The notes beneath the pieces are model-generated. The model saw only the letters and a list, made by a program, of their open reading frames with translations, was not told the DNA's origin and searched no databases. Positions 1 through 10,892 of a stretch of 64,000 nt of DNA are shown one piece after another. The position numbers and the translations under genes are program-made. Origin of the DNA: Nemania diffusa (taxonomy: Eukaryota; Ascomycota; Sordariomycetes; Xylariales; Xylariaceae); assembly GCA_038501195.1 (NCBI GenBank), contig JBBPUQ010000003.1, positions 3,116,501 to 3,180,500 of the forward strand. The letters are read 5' to 3'. Position 1 is the stretch's first letter. Every line of letters starts with the position of its first letter.

Positions 1-819
1 CAAGCTGCCTTGCTGGCAACATTACGTTTGGCAGGTTCTTCAGAAATGGAAAGTTGTCGACTATGGCAGCAGAATGGGCCAGCTTACCAATTAAATGGAC
101 GTTTTTAAACACCTGCTTCGTGTACTCATGATCTAGTGTGTGCGTGCGGAATCCAAAAATCACTTGTGTTATAAGAGACATCGTGGTACGCTCTATATGA
201 GCAATAAAGTCCGCTGGCTTGTCAAGAAAGCCTGCCAGCATTTGAACACTTTCAAGATCCTGATAGGGAATATAGTCCTGAGAGGTGTTTATGTTGAGTG
301 CTGAATGCCCGACCCTTCGAAGTTTGCGCCATCGGTCTCCGTATTCCTGATTTGGTCTTAGCAATTGATCTTTGAGCCTCTGAAATCAATAGGCTAACCA
401 TGAGAGTCCAACGCATGCCACCACTACCAATCTGCTGGCTAAGATAAAAGCCGGGCCGAGAAGAGTAGATGGCACTTCTCTTTTCTAGTAGGTCGTTCAC
501 GGCCATGTCGGAAGAGAGCACAATAACAACATTGGCTCCGAGGACCAGCGAGAACACAGGACTATCATGGTGGTGAATAATTGAACGACAAGTGTTACAA
601 TTCGACTGAGGTGTGTTCAACTTACCCGTATTCCTTCGCCCATTTCTCGAATTGGACGTGAATTTCGGTTTTCGGTATTTGGTGAATATTCCCAATAATA
701 GGCAGGGTCGGAGGACCTGGAGGGTATCCCTTAGGTCGACGCCCTAGATTCCGGAATCGTATTGCCAGCCAGCTTAGCATAAGGGCCCCGACGAGGAACG
801 GGAGGGATATAATAGCCAT
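1..819 (-). CDS. Cytochrome P450, N-terminal part (runs off left edge)
   Basis: This is the start of a membrane-anchored fungal cytochrome P450 monooxygenase, which would use NADPH-P450 reductase electrons to hydroxylate an unknown substrate at the ER. Exon 1 is 819..626. It encodes a hydrophobic N-terminal anchor (about residues 3-20), a basic stop-transfer stretch, and the proline hinge PPGPPTLPIIGN. Intron 1 is 625..562 (GTAAGT...TAG). Exon 2 is 561..399 and continues with PVFSLVLGANVVIV, the beta-1 region. Intron 2 is 398..347 (GTTAGC...CAG). Exon 3 is 346 to the edge and gives EYGDRWRKLRR, the helix-C WxxxR motif that contacts a haem propionate. The frame stays open to base 1. The I-helix, ExxR and Cys haem-ligand regions lie outside the window, so the CYP family cannot be assigned. 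The splice phases agree at both junctions. Confidence 0.88.
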
Positions 820-1652
820 ATTTAGAGCTATGATTAAATACTACTGGGTGATATCCTGAGGCTCTTGACATAATTGAAAGTTATACTAGCTTCCAGAAGT
901 CGGGACTTATAATACTCTTCAATCGCCGCACTTGGGGAAGTATATATGTAATATAAGCGAATGCAACCTTCTCGCACCCATTACAGTCTGATTACAGGTA
1001 GTCATTACGCCAGCTATCGTCGCATATATTCAGCTTGCGCTCGCGCTGTCAGCGCTTAAAACGTTCATTGTTAGCGAATTTTAAATCAAATCGTCGAGTT
1101 AAAATATCTCAAGCACAGATATACCTGCAAGGTAGTCAGAAAGCGTCTGGCTACATATCTAAATACTAGGATGAGTGATGGACTAGGGTGTCTGGAAATT
1201 TGTGTTTATGCGAGTGCGCGAATAATTAAGGAAGGTGGGTTAGGTATAACCAGATAGTGAACAAGAATATTGATTTCTGCTGGGGTATCTATATGTACGA
1301 ATTGGACGATCCCTGCTTTACATGTCGATGACTCTATGCAGAATGTCTGAAGCACATATTTCTCCACACAGAGTCATCCTCCCAAGGGTCTCTTGACCTC
1401 ACCCTCGCAGTGTAGATCGAATACATTTAGAAGCAAGGGAATCGATTCGTAAAAAGCCAAGATTATGATGCCATTGATAACCCGATACCTATTGACGTAG
1501 TTGTTCAAAAATGTAGCGAAACAGAATTCATAATAGTAATATCTTGTTAAGGTAAAAATACTTCTTTCTTAATTCGTGGATATTGATATACCCAGTAGGA
1601 TGCTATACGTACATGTCCAGGGCTGAAGGTGTATGTATAGTTCAATGGCTAC
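820..1652. other. Intergenic, no gene seen
   Basis: This spacer holds the upstream region of the P450 (which starts at 819, minus strand) and the 3' flank of the F-box/ankyrin gene. I see no coding frame or RNA gene in it. Confidence 0.6.
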
Positions 1653-3266
1653 CTATGTTGCCGAAATAGCATCGTCCCACAACAACGCCTCAGCTAACTC
1701 ATCGTCCCCGATAATATCCTTTACCTGCAGGAAAAGATACCAGGAAAGCTGAGCCAGCTCTCGGCGTTCGGGACAGCGATGCAGAACTGCGTCCCTCTCC
1801 ACCCCTTTCTCTACTAACATATCTATCATCGATTCGAAGCCCCAGAACTGAGCTACCGCCATCGCCCAGCCCCCTGTCTCGGGCGTGTCCACCCTCGCGC
1901 CATGCTCCCATAGTAGCTGAAACATAGCCGTATCTTCTTTAGCAACAGCCAGCACTATTGGCGGGGGGCGTCCAACATTCGGCTTCGCACCGGACTCCAG
2001 AAGAAGTCTTGCAATAGAGGTAGATGATGTCCATGCAGCGAACATAAGCGGTGTGCGCAAGCGGGAGAATCGATTTGGGCTTGCCCCGTGCCGTAGAAGG
2101 AGGCTAACGACATCTACCTTTCCGTTCTGTACCGCTTTCCGTAATGCCTTGTTTGCACGTTTTCTATTGGGCACTGGTGAGGGGTCTGAATCAAGAAAGT
2201 ATTGTACCATGTCGATGTGACCTTCGGATGCACAGCGACTAAGAGCCCATTCTAGATCGTCGTTGAAATTCTTCGGGCCTGTGTTGTTGTGGGGTAGAAG
2301 CATGGCAACCCCGCGACAATAATTATCTACAACCGACGTTGATTCGACGCCTCGGCGCACCAATGCATATTCCGGGCTGAGATAATTGTATCGAGTATAC
2401 TTACAGATCTCACGGTTGCCCTTATTTACGCCTAATGGTCCGCTGTCGATTGCGAAGTCGAAAGCATCCTTGTGACCAAGCCAGGTGGCGTTCGTAAGTA
2501 TTTTTTCCCGAAGACAGAATGGTATAGCCTCTGAGGGGTTATAGTTCGGATTGGATGAGAGCAGCAGGCGGATCATTGGCACATCGCCTCGAAGGGTGGC
2601 TGCAGTAAATGCAGACCCGAAAACATCGCTCCGGAGATCGCTCTTGTCGGCGTAGCCCCAGTCACAGAATTTCCAACCCTGTGTATTGATGAGTGCTTCC
2701 ACGTGAGCGTGGCGGCCGAGATAGATTGCTGCCACGCAAAGATCTGCCGCTAAGTTATCAGATGAAGGCTCGGCAGGCCCAGTCGAACGGTCCTGGGAAA
2801 ACTGCTTGCGAAGAAACCAAGAGCGATCAGACCTAAAGGAAAGAAAACAGAGGGACCTGAGAGTTTCCACGAGGACATCTTGTCCAGTATCACCGGCCAT
2901 TTCGCAGAGGTCCACGGCGGTACGTCGAATGCGGCCAAAACGACATGTTGACCCTCTCGCTACTACTGCCTGATGAACCAGGTGCTCGATGTAAAAGGGG
3001 TGCGCGTCGTGACGAAGACTTTCGCGTCTTATGGCATCTAAGATGAACTGCGGAAGCGGGCGGGAGAAGACAGCATGTTCAACGAAGAACTTGAAGCGAC
3101 CTGCGGGCGTGGATAAGCAACCTCGAAAGCAAGTTTGAGGAGAGCACAAGGATTACCGACGACTAACGAGGCGGAGTCTCATGAGACGTTTGAAAGATCG
3201 AGAGAGGGCGATAGCGTCGAATATAGCGATAATAAGCTCCGGAGGAAGATGGAAGAACTGCAACAT
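1653..3266 (-). CDS. F-box plus ankyrin-repeat protein
   Basis: This is a predicted substrate receptor of an SCF ubiquitin ligase: an N-terminal F-box would bind Skp1 and C-terminal ankyrin repeats would bind a target. Exon 1 is 3266..3161 and encodes MLQFFHLPPELIIAIFDAI, followed by a typical F-box ending (LRLVS). Exon 2 is 3100..1653. The joined protein is about 517 residues. Ankyrin-type units lie in the C-terminal half, for example GHIDMVQYFLDSD, GKVDVVSLLLRHGASPN, TSIARLLLESGAKPN and TAMFQLLWEHGARVD. The join that restores LVSRRFKFF uses a weak donor (GTCGGT at 3160). A better-looking donor (GTAATC, 4 bp further in) would shift the frame into a stop. Either the weak donor is used or the gene carries a small lesion. 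Translation could alternatively begin at 3149 inside exon 2, which would lose the F-box. Confidence 0.72.
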
Positions 3267-3587
3267 TGCAGCCAAGCCAGTCAAGCACGACACGGATAGC
3301 AGAGCGGGAGATGGCGAATCGCCTTATACGCTTAGGTTATCAATTCGGAGGCATGGAACAGTTCATCTCCTGCAAATCCGGTGTAGGCGTAGTCAGTAGG
3401 GAGAGAGTATACCCTTCTACTCGTCTTACACTCTCTATCGAGTAGTTTACCTACACGCCCCGGAAGCCTGGGTGACGTGCGTTGGCTGCAGCCACGGCGC
3501 CAAGATGGTATGGAGCCAACCCCCCATGCCTCGACCCTAGTCTAGATAGGACTTGCAGCTAACAACGCTCTGCATGAGACACCCATA
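3267..3587. other. Intergenic flank between F-box gene and transposon
   Basis: This short spacer upstream of the F-box/ankyrin start contains no convincing coding frame. It ends in the TA dinucleotide (3586-3587) that borders the terminal-inverted-repeat element. Confidence 0.5.
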
Positions 3588-3645
3588 AGATAACCACCCC
3601 CCTCGCGGGCCACCCCCTCGCGGGCCACCTAGCCCCAAAACCACC
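3588..3645 (+). repeat. Left terminal inverted repeat of the AT-rich element
   Basis: This GC-rich end pairs with 5466-5523. It contains a 16-bp direct duplication (CCCCTCGCGGGCCACC, twice in a row) that is also present, mutated, in the right end. Confidence 0.8.
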
Positions 3646-5465
3646 CTCTTCAATCTGAAGCCTCTACAACACTCAATAATCAATTATCTACAGTTTTAAT
3701 TGGTGTTTTTAACTTGTATACAATCCTCTTTTTCGCTAATGTTTTCAATTTGACTTTTTTTTTTAATATTAAACCTTTTAAAAACGTCGCAATCGACTGC
3801 TTTATTTTTATAAACTACTTTAAACCTAAGCTTTTTTTTAGCTTTTCAAACGTTAGCTATTTATATAAATTACAAGCTTAGCAAAAACTTAACTATTTAG
3901 CAATACTTAGCAGTAAGTTTAGTAATTTTAGCTTTTAAAAAGTCGATTTTTAGCTATAAATTAGTAATACTATTAGTTTATTTATTTAAAACTTTTAAAG
4001 CTTTTTTGAAAAGTAACTTTTATAACAAATTAACTGCTTTAAAGTTTTTAATTTTTAACTTTTAACTAATATTTCGAAAATTTTGATTTGTAAAAAGCAT
4101 TTTAAAATTTATAAAGCAGACTTTTTTAAAAAAATTCGAGATCTAAAGTTGTTTAAAAATTTAAAAAGTAAGCTTTTTAGCTTTAAGTTTACTTTTTTTT
4201 TTCAACATTATATATTTTAAAAATAATAGCTTTAAACAATTTTTTAAATAAATTTTAGCTGTTTTTTAAGCACTTCTAATTATTTTAATATTTATTATTT
4301 TTATTTTAGCTAACTTATAAACTTTCAAAACTTTTTGTTTTGAAAGTTTCTTTTTTAAAAAAGCACTAAAAGTTTTTTTAATTAATATTTTTAGCTTTTT
4401 TTTTAACAAACTAAATATTCCAACATTTAAAGCTTATATAACATAACTATAATAAAGCTTATAAAAAATAAGCTATATTTTGTTAGCTATATAAAACTAA
4501 AAAAACTTATTGTTAATATATAAATTATAACTATTACATACTAAAACTACTTATTAGTTATTATAGCAAACTTTTATATATAAAATAAATATTTCTTTGA
4601 TTCAAGCTAAAGCTATAAAATTACTAGTTTATTTTTTAAAACTTAAATAAAACTGCTAGTTGTTTTATAAGCTTATATTTTAATAAAAAAACTACTAACT
4701 TTATATATAAACACTTTTAAAAATTATAAGCAGCAAAAACACTTTACTATTAACTAAAATATACTTAAAAACAATAATTTATTCGTTTTAATTAATGTTT
4801 TTTTTAAAAATCTTTTTAATAACTTTATTAGTTATAACTTAATAATTAAAACTAACGTTTTAACTAATTTTAATTTTGTTAATATTATAATAACATTTTT
4901 TAAAAATATTAACTAGTTCTAAAGCTTTTAATCAATTAAAAAAAAAATAAATATTAACTACTGTTGCTTTATTAATTTTATTATAGTTAATTATACTAGC
5001 TTTAAAAGTTTTTACAAAGTTATTTCAAGCTAAAAATTTAATATATTAGCTAAATTTTAAGTGTTATAAAAAATTTAAACTATTAAAAACTTACTAAACT
5101 ATAGCTTTAAACTTAAAAAAACTCAGTATATAGCTTAGCTTAGTTTAATCAATCGTTTAAACAGCTAATTTAGCTTTAAAAAATAAAAATAAAACTTATA
5201 AGTTTTTATTAAGCTGTTTTTTAGTAAAAACACTAGCAAAACAACGCTGTATATAAAATCACAAAACCTTTTACTTTTTCGAAACTGTATAAACTAGCAT
5301 TCTTAGCTTAATGTTATAAATTGCTGCGTACGCAGCAGTTTTTTGCTTTATAGCTAGCATCAATAAATAAAAAAAAAAAAAAAAATTAAAATAAATGTAA
5401 AAAAGAAATAATTGATAAAGAATTAAGAGAGCAATTAAAAAGTGTTGAAAAGAGATTATATAGGC

Positions 5466-5523
5466 GTTTTGAGGTGGTTGGGGTGGCCCGTGAGAGGGTG
5501 GCCTGTGAGGGGGGTGGTTATCT
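5466..5523 (-). repeat. Right terminal inverted repeat of the AT-rich element
   Basis: This is the reverse complement of the left end with several RIP-type transitions. It ends in GGTTATCT, followed by a TA at 5524-5525. Confidence 0.8.
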
Positions 5524-5525
5524 TA

Positions 5526-6625
5526 CTTAACCCCTTTGAAATCAACTCAGATCGTGGATGAGATACTCAATGTTCTACCAGTATCGCTTTGGTTATTAAG
5601 TAACGCCTAACAAGACAGAAATCGACCTTGAGTAGAGTGGGAATGGAAACAACACTATTATTATGCTCTTACGGCCCGACAAGACCTTTCAAAAGCCGGT
5701 ACTACTGCTCGGCTCGGGTCATAGCATATCACAGTTCAAACTGCTAGTAATAACATAAATGACTATTGTTATTGCAGAAGGAGGGAAGTTCTGTCTAGAC
5801 TAACAGGATCTACTCTGCTGGTTTATATAGACCAGGCCAAGACCCGTGCTATTGTCCTAACCTTCTTGAGGTTTAGTTCCGTGGCATACATATCTCGCTT
5901 ATCACAACAATAAATTAGTATAAACCTTCGACAATGTCCAACATGTCTAGTATTTCGACTGATGTGTTTTAGTTCATCGATATCCGTCCTCCCTGTTCTA
6001 TTTCTATCCCTATAGAGAGCCATCTAAAATAAAGCCATCAAGCGTGGCATTCCTGCAACTTCTTTGATAAATTCAATCATAGCAGTATGCGTGATTGTCA
6101 TAGTGGCGTAATCAAGGAGGGTCGTGCTTCTAGTATACTGGCTCGGCAAACCAAGTACCTATAATATATACTGCTACAGTGCGTGCGATCAAGATTCAAG
6201 GCACATGGGTAGCCTATTGATTAGGCCTAGTCTAATGATTTCCCGTTGATTCCCCCTATATGTATCTAGTTAGCACACAACCCTTGGACAAGGAGGCGGA
6301 TAGCTAGGCACTCTTCACCTATTCGATTGATTTTGCTATGAAGTTCTGAAGTCCTTAGATAGCTATGTCATTGTGATCAGAGCCTCTAGAGTGTGGAGTG
6401 TGTTTTTCACGATCCGTCTCAATACCGCAACCATATCGAAAGGAGAACAGTGTCAAGTTGAGGGACTGGATCAACGGGGAATTTGATCATTGCAAGACGA
6501 GTAATACGTGATCTAGGTGATTTCCTTGGAGGTCTACGATCGGACGATGGGAACGAATGCCCTTAATGATCCATCATGAGTCAGAGAAACGACCCGAGAC
6601 CAAAACCTACTACAATATCTTCCAG
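5526..6625. other. Intergenic, no gene seen
   Basis: This is about 1.1 kb of ordinary-composition sequence between the transposon and the 3' end of the GST gene. The only open frame of note (minus strand, 6023..5823) has no recognisable motif or splice partner, and I do not call it. Confidence 0.5.
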
Positions 6626-7394
6626 TTAATGCGTGTCCGATGTAGCTGCAGCCAAGGCCTGCGCCAATGCGCCCTCGTGAAGTCTCGCGATCTTCGCAAC
6701 AGCAGGCCTGTCATGAAGGCGTTTCATCCAAGCCGTATAGTGGACCCATTGCGCAGTGTCTACATCTGTCGCCACAAGCGAGCCCTTGCCCACAGACTTG
6801 AAGTAGGGGATGAACATCAAATCGGCATACGTGACCCTGCCGCCGACTAGGAAGTCGGTGCCGTTGTTGGCGAGATGCCCGTCGATGACGCTGATTACGC
6901 GTTTGACCTCATTTTTGTATCTCTCGATGGCCGACGGCAGCCTCTCTGGGTGATGCTTCTCGAACCAGCCGAGCTGGCCGAAATAAGGCCCTTGTCCGCT
7001 GACTTGGAAGTACTGCCAGCTACGTGTTGCGCTTTTTTCCTTCAGTGTCGTGTAATGGAGCTTGGCGTCTTTGTCGTATTCCTCAACTAGATATTCGGCG
7101 ATGGCACCGGACTTAGAATTTACGAATTAGCCCTAAGAATTCGTGTGACATATTGATAAGAACTGTAAGAAAACCACTTACTTCCCAGATAACTATGTCC
7201 TTATTTGGATCAACTAAAGTGGGAACACGTCCGTTCGGGTTTAAGTTTGTATACGGCTCCTTTTTCAGGTCGGGCTGAGGGAGCGACTCGAACTTCCAAG
7301 GAAGACCAAGCTCCTCGAGTACGAAGGCCACCTTGTAGGGATTGGGGGCAGGGCCACATGAATAGACGATCAGAGGCTGCAAGTTTGATGCCAT
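6626..7394 (-). CDS. Glutathione S-transferase, Ure2p-like
   Basis: This is a cytosolic glutathione S-transferase that would conjugate glutathione to electrophilic xenobiotics or peroxides. Exon 1 (7394..7182) encodes the thioredoxin-fold N-domain: MASNLQPLIVYSCGPAPNPY, then VAFVLEELGLPW, then NPNGRVPTLVDPN with the cis-proline of the glutathione site. The intron is 7181..7112 (GTAAGT...AAG, phase 0). Exon 2 (7111..6626) opens with SGAIAEYLVEEYD, the Ser that normally contacts the glutathione gamma-Glu in 'ESGAI'. It continues through the helical C-domain (GRVTYADLMFIPYF). The product is about 232 residues, normal for the family. The gene is divergent from a Zn2Cys6 regulator 566 bp away, so the two may share control. 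The adjacent P450 suggests a detoxification or secondary-metabolism setting, which is inference. Confidence 0.9.
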
Positions 7395-7960
7395 TTTTTG
7401 TACCTTGAAAATTGGTGTGAAGCTGCCGGGCTTGTGTATGGAAGCTTGACCTATAACAAGTCTAAGTGTCAACAAGTCGTGCTTATAGTTCTGAAGGAAA
7501 GCTAGGAAAGTGAGGCCAGCTTATATTTGTGAAATATCACACAACGAACTGTAGCTGTCTATCTATATTCTCTGCATTATTGTATAAAAAACATCACATT
7601 TAAGATAAGTTCTTGGTCAGCTGTTGTTGTAATCCGGACCCGGATCATCACATCCGTCCACGGTGGACGAGAGACCGCGACTAGTCAAAATGGGTTTAGT
7701 AATCCAATCTTGACCCATAACCATTGCCAAGGGACGGGAAGCCGAAGCTTGACGGCACTAGAGGCAACGGCCTTCGGACCAGACGGACCAAGACGGACTA
7801 AGCCTAAAGAGGCGGACTATACTCCGGGGAGCATCTGTAGTCTCCAAGATAATCGTTCGCCCTGTGATCTTTCGTTCCGAAATAATGAACAAACAACAGG
7901 ATAACATGAATCTTCTTAAGCTTGATTAAAGTCCCTTTTTTGCATCACTACCTATACTCA
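7395..7960. promoter_or_regulatory. Divergent promoter region, GST / Zn2Cys6 regulator
   Basis: These 566 bp separate two outward-facing starts (7394 minus, 7961 plus). They include several short CGG/CCG triplets, the half-site class bound by Zn2Cys6 proteins (for example around 7632-7645 and 7733-7800). No precise operator can be defined by eye. Confidence 0.4.
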
Positions 7961-10544
7961 ATGGCAAACCTTAATCTTGGAGCCCATATAAGTGAAGATG
8001 ATCTTGCAAATCCACCTGTAAGTCCTTGGAGTTGCTTCCCTTGTCGGCGGCGGAAAATTCGCTGTGACCGGCGTTATCCGTGCTCCCATTGCTTGAAGAG
8101 CGACCTCATATGTGGGTTTCCCGTTTCTGGTCGCACTCCAACGCGAAGACACGATCTTCCGTCCTTTAGTTCTAGGAGAGGGAAGCAAGATGATCTCCTA
8201 GGCCGGCTCCGTAGACTCGAGGGGTTCGTGGCAAAGCTAGGCACGGAACTTGAGGGCGATAATAATCAAGACGGCGAAGCCTTATCGCACGAATATACCT
8301 CAGTCCAGAATCCGGAGATAATGCCGAACAATGGATCGCGGAGTAAGTTTAGGGGTAAGCATACCCAGACAACAATCGGAGACCTAGCCCATGTCACTCG
8401 TGAGCTTGGGACATTGGTAACGCACGACAATGGAAGCATATATATCGGCAACTGGCTATGGGGTGTCATCTCCGATGAGGTATGTTATTCTAACTACACA
8501 TTTCATCTTGATTAACGGACTAGCCGACTAACGCTAGAGAAGGTGAAACACATCCGTCAAGCCGTCGAAGACGGCGGGATTGAATCGGAGCCTCTCGAAA
8601 AGAGGATCCTTAGTCCCTCTATTCAGGGGGTTCCTTTCTTTTGGAGGCCTGCGAGTGCCTTTTCTGAGGCTGCGCAGCCATTGCCTTCGCAGGTCTCTTA
8701 TATTTGGGAAGTATTTGTTGAGAATGTGAACCCGTTCATTCAAGTTCTACATATTCCGAGTATCAGCAGGGCTATCAAAGAAGTCAAAGGTAAGCCGACT
8801 CATCTTAAAGCGGTTCCTTATTTCAATACCCCTTAATGGTGATATCTTCGAACTACGTATTTCTTCGTATGGGAATGTTAACTGCGGCAATGGTGGGACA
8901 GGAAAGTTCAGCCTGATGGCTAGGGGAATGGAGGCATTAATGTTCGCTATTTCATTCGCTGCTGTCACTTCGCTTCGAGAAGATGAGGTGAGACACACCC
9001 CGAGCACGTTACTTTCCCATTCTCCCTAACTTTAAGATTAGGTAGAAGAAAACTTTGGCGAGGACATGCAAACCCTTCTTGCCAGACTTAGACTTGGCAC
9101 AGAACAAGCGCTCTCCCGGGCTGGAGTCATTAACACGACAGACATCAGCACTGTCCAGGCATTCATTATATACCTAGAGGTAATTAAGCAGAACGATGGG
9201 CAAAGAGCCACCTGGACGTTAGCCGGGCTACTCCTCAGGATCGCATTCGGGATGGGATTGCACCGGGATGGATCTCACTTCCCTAATGTATCCGCTTTCG
9301 ATGCTGAAATCAGACGGCGGGTATGGCACCACATATGTTTCCTCGACGGCCAAGTAGGGGATTGTCAGGTCTTTAACGTAGGTATATCGGAGAACTCGTT
9401 CGACACCAAGCAACCATCAAACCTGGACGACACCGATATTACACCCGAGATGGCCGCCCTGCCAAACCCTAGGGACGGATACACAGACTCCACCTTCTGC
9501 ATCCTGCGTTGCAAGATATGGCACTTCGCGCGTGAATTTAGGTCTTCGATCAACATTGAACCCTCGTCGAAGGAAACCGTTCACCGACTTGAAATGCTTT
9601 CAGAGATGAGAAAAAGCATGGCAAAGGACTTAGAGCAGTACTTAAAGCCCGGAGAAAACCAATTCCATCTCCTCATACAGACTACAATTGCTCTAGAATT
9701 GGCTAGATTCGACCAGATCATCCACGTCGCGAGCAATTTCAAGTCACCTCGCGGGGAGGACGAGACTCGCAAAGCCTTCGCGCTCGCGATGGCTAGCCTC
9801 GGCCACATTTTTCAGCTGGCAGAGCAGCCGTCCACTTCGCAATGGAGCTGGTACATCTACAGCTGCATCCAATGGCACACGATGAGTACCGTGTTGGTGC
9901 GCCTGTCCACGAGTCCCTGGGGCCCCGTGAGTGAGGCGGCGTGGACCCTGGCGAAGAAGGCGTTCGCGCATCTGTCCGAAGGCACGTCCCGGGACCCGAT
10001 GAGACAGCCTCTGCCTGATCTCATGAGCGCGGTTGCCAAACACCGCCAACTACAAATCCAACAGCTGCGCGCGAACCCCGCGTGGGCGGAAAAGTTAGCC
10101 GAGACTGGCACCATTCCAGTTCCCATGCCACCCATCCGCAATTTCTCAGACGGACGGGAAGTTTTCGATACATCCGCGACTGAAGAGCGCCTTTCGCTGG
10201 AGATTAGTATGTCGAGGACTCGGTCTATGAGTTTAGAAACCGCTGGCTCGAAATTAGCCCGGACATTGAGTGGGAGCGATAGGAGGGATATGTGGATAGA
10301 TTTGACCCCTTCCTTTGATGGAACTGATGAAACTGACGAGTCCTTCCATCTGCCGCATATTGAAAGCGCTTATGAGGACTTGGAAGAACACTTAGGGTTG
10401 GTTTCCGCGGGACATGAGTACGAGGGTTTACCACAGAGCCAGGACCCTTGGGGCCCGAATATCTACCCTTATGCCTTGAGCGATGATGAAGGAATGGGTT
10501 GGCTAGATTGGGCTAATATTTCCAAGGCAGGGGGTGTATCGTAA
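7961..10544 (+). CDS. Zn2Cys6 fungal transcription factor
   Basis: This is a nuclear DNA-binding regulator. Four exons fit: 7961..8479, about 8540..8789 (acceptor 8539 or 8542), 8902..8987 and 9042..10544, giving about 785 residues. The binuclear zinc cluster is at residues 25-51: Cys25, 28, 35, 41, 44 and 51, spaced C-x2-C-x6-C-x5-C-x2-C-x6-C within SCFPCRRRKIRC. A linker and short coiled segment (LLGRLRRLEGFVAKL) follow. The fungal-specific middle homology region includes GMEALMFAI, LLLRIAFGMGLHRDG and EIRRRVWHHICFLDG. I start at ATG 7961 because an upstream TTG-initiated extension lacks an ATG. It is divergent from the GST and convergent with another Zn2Cys6 gene. The target genes are unknown; the GST/P450 neighbours are candidates. 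Confidence 0.9.
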
Positions 10545-10892
10545 TAGATATTGAATTCACCCGAGCATATAGCCGTCATTAGTGTTGAACAAATAAAAGG
10601 GGCCAATGGAAAAACCATAATAGCTTATAGATTTCTCCTACCATACAAGTGAAATTCAGATATCGAATTAAAAAAAGAGCCCCAGGTGTACATCTATTGG
10701 CTTATTTATACCTTATAAATTAGACAACGTGTAACCCTTACCAGCCTTCCAATATATAAACGCCATAGGTAAACTGCAATGATGCCTCGCCTCAACGCAG
10801 ATGTATAGCATAAGTCTTCTGCTGGAGTATATTTAATATTTTGAACGAAAAAGCCTCCCACCTCGATAAATTGAAATCATTATATGTGTCAG
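10545..10892. other. Convergent 3' region between two regulators
   Basis: This 348-bp AT-leaning spacer holds the 3' ends of two convergent Zn2Cys6 genes. Nothing else is seen in it. Confidence 0.6.

Larger units (their letters stand above)
3588..5523. mobile_element. RIP-degraded DNA transposon with terminal inverted repeats
   Basis: The sequence between two inverted GC-rich ends is overwhelmingly A+T and has no coding frame left. The left end (3588-3645) reads AGATAACCACCCCCCTCGCG and carries two direct copies of a CCCCTCGCGGGCCACC unit. The right end (5466-5523) is its imperfect reverse complement. Differences between the ends in the first ~45 bases are largely C/T or G/A transitions (CGCGGG versus CACAGG), the signature of repeat-induced point mutation. 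A TA lies just outside each end (3586-3587 and 5524-5525), as expected for Tc1/mariner/pogo insertions. The 1,936-bp length would suit a Fot1-type element, but no transposase can be read, so the superfamily is inferred only from the ends. RIP on this scale implies the element was once multicopy and that the lineage has, or had, RIP. Confidence 0.8.

Noticed and set aside
3640..5460. AT-rich block as a centromere or mitochondrial insertion
   Set aside because: It is bounded by terminal inverted repeats with TA duplications and shows RIP-type transitions, so a mutated transposon explains it better.
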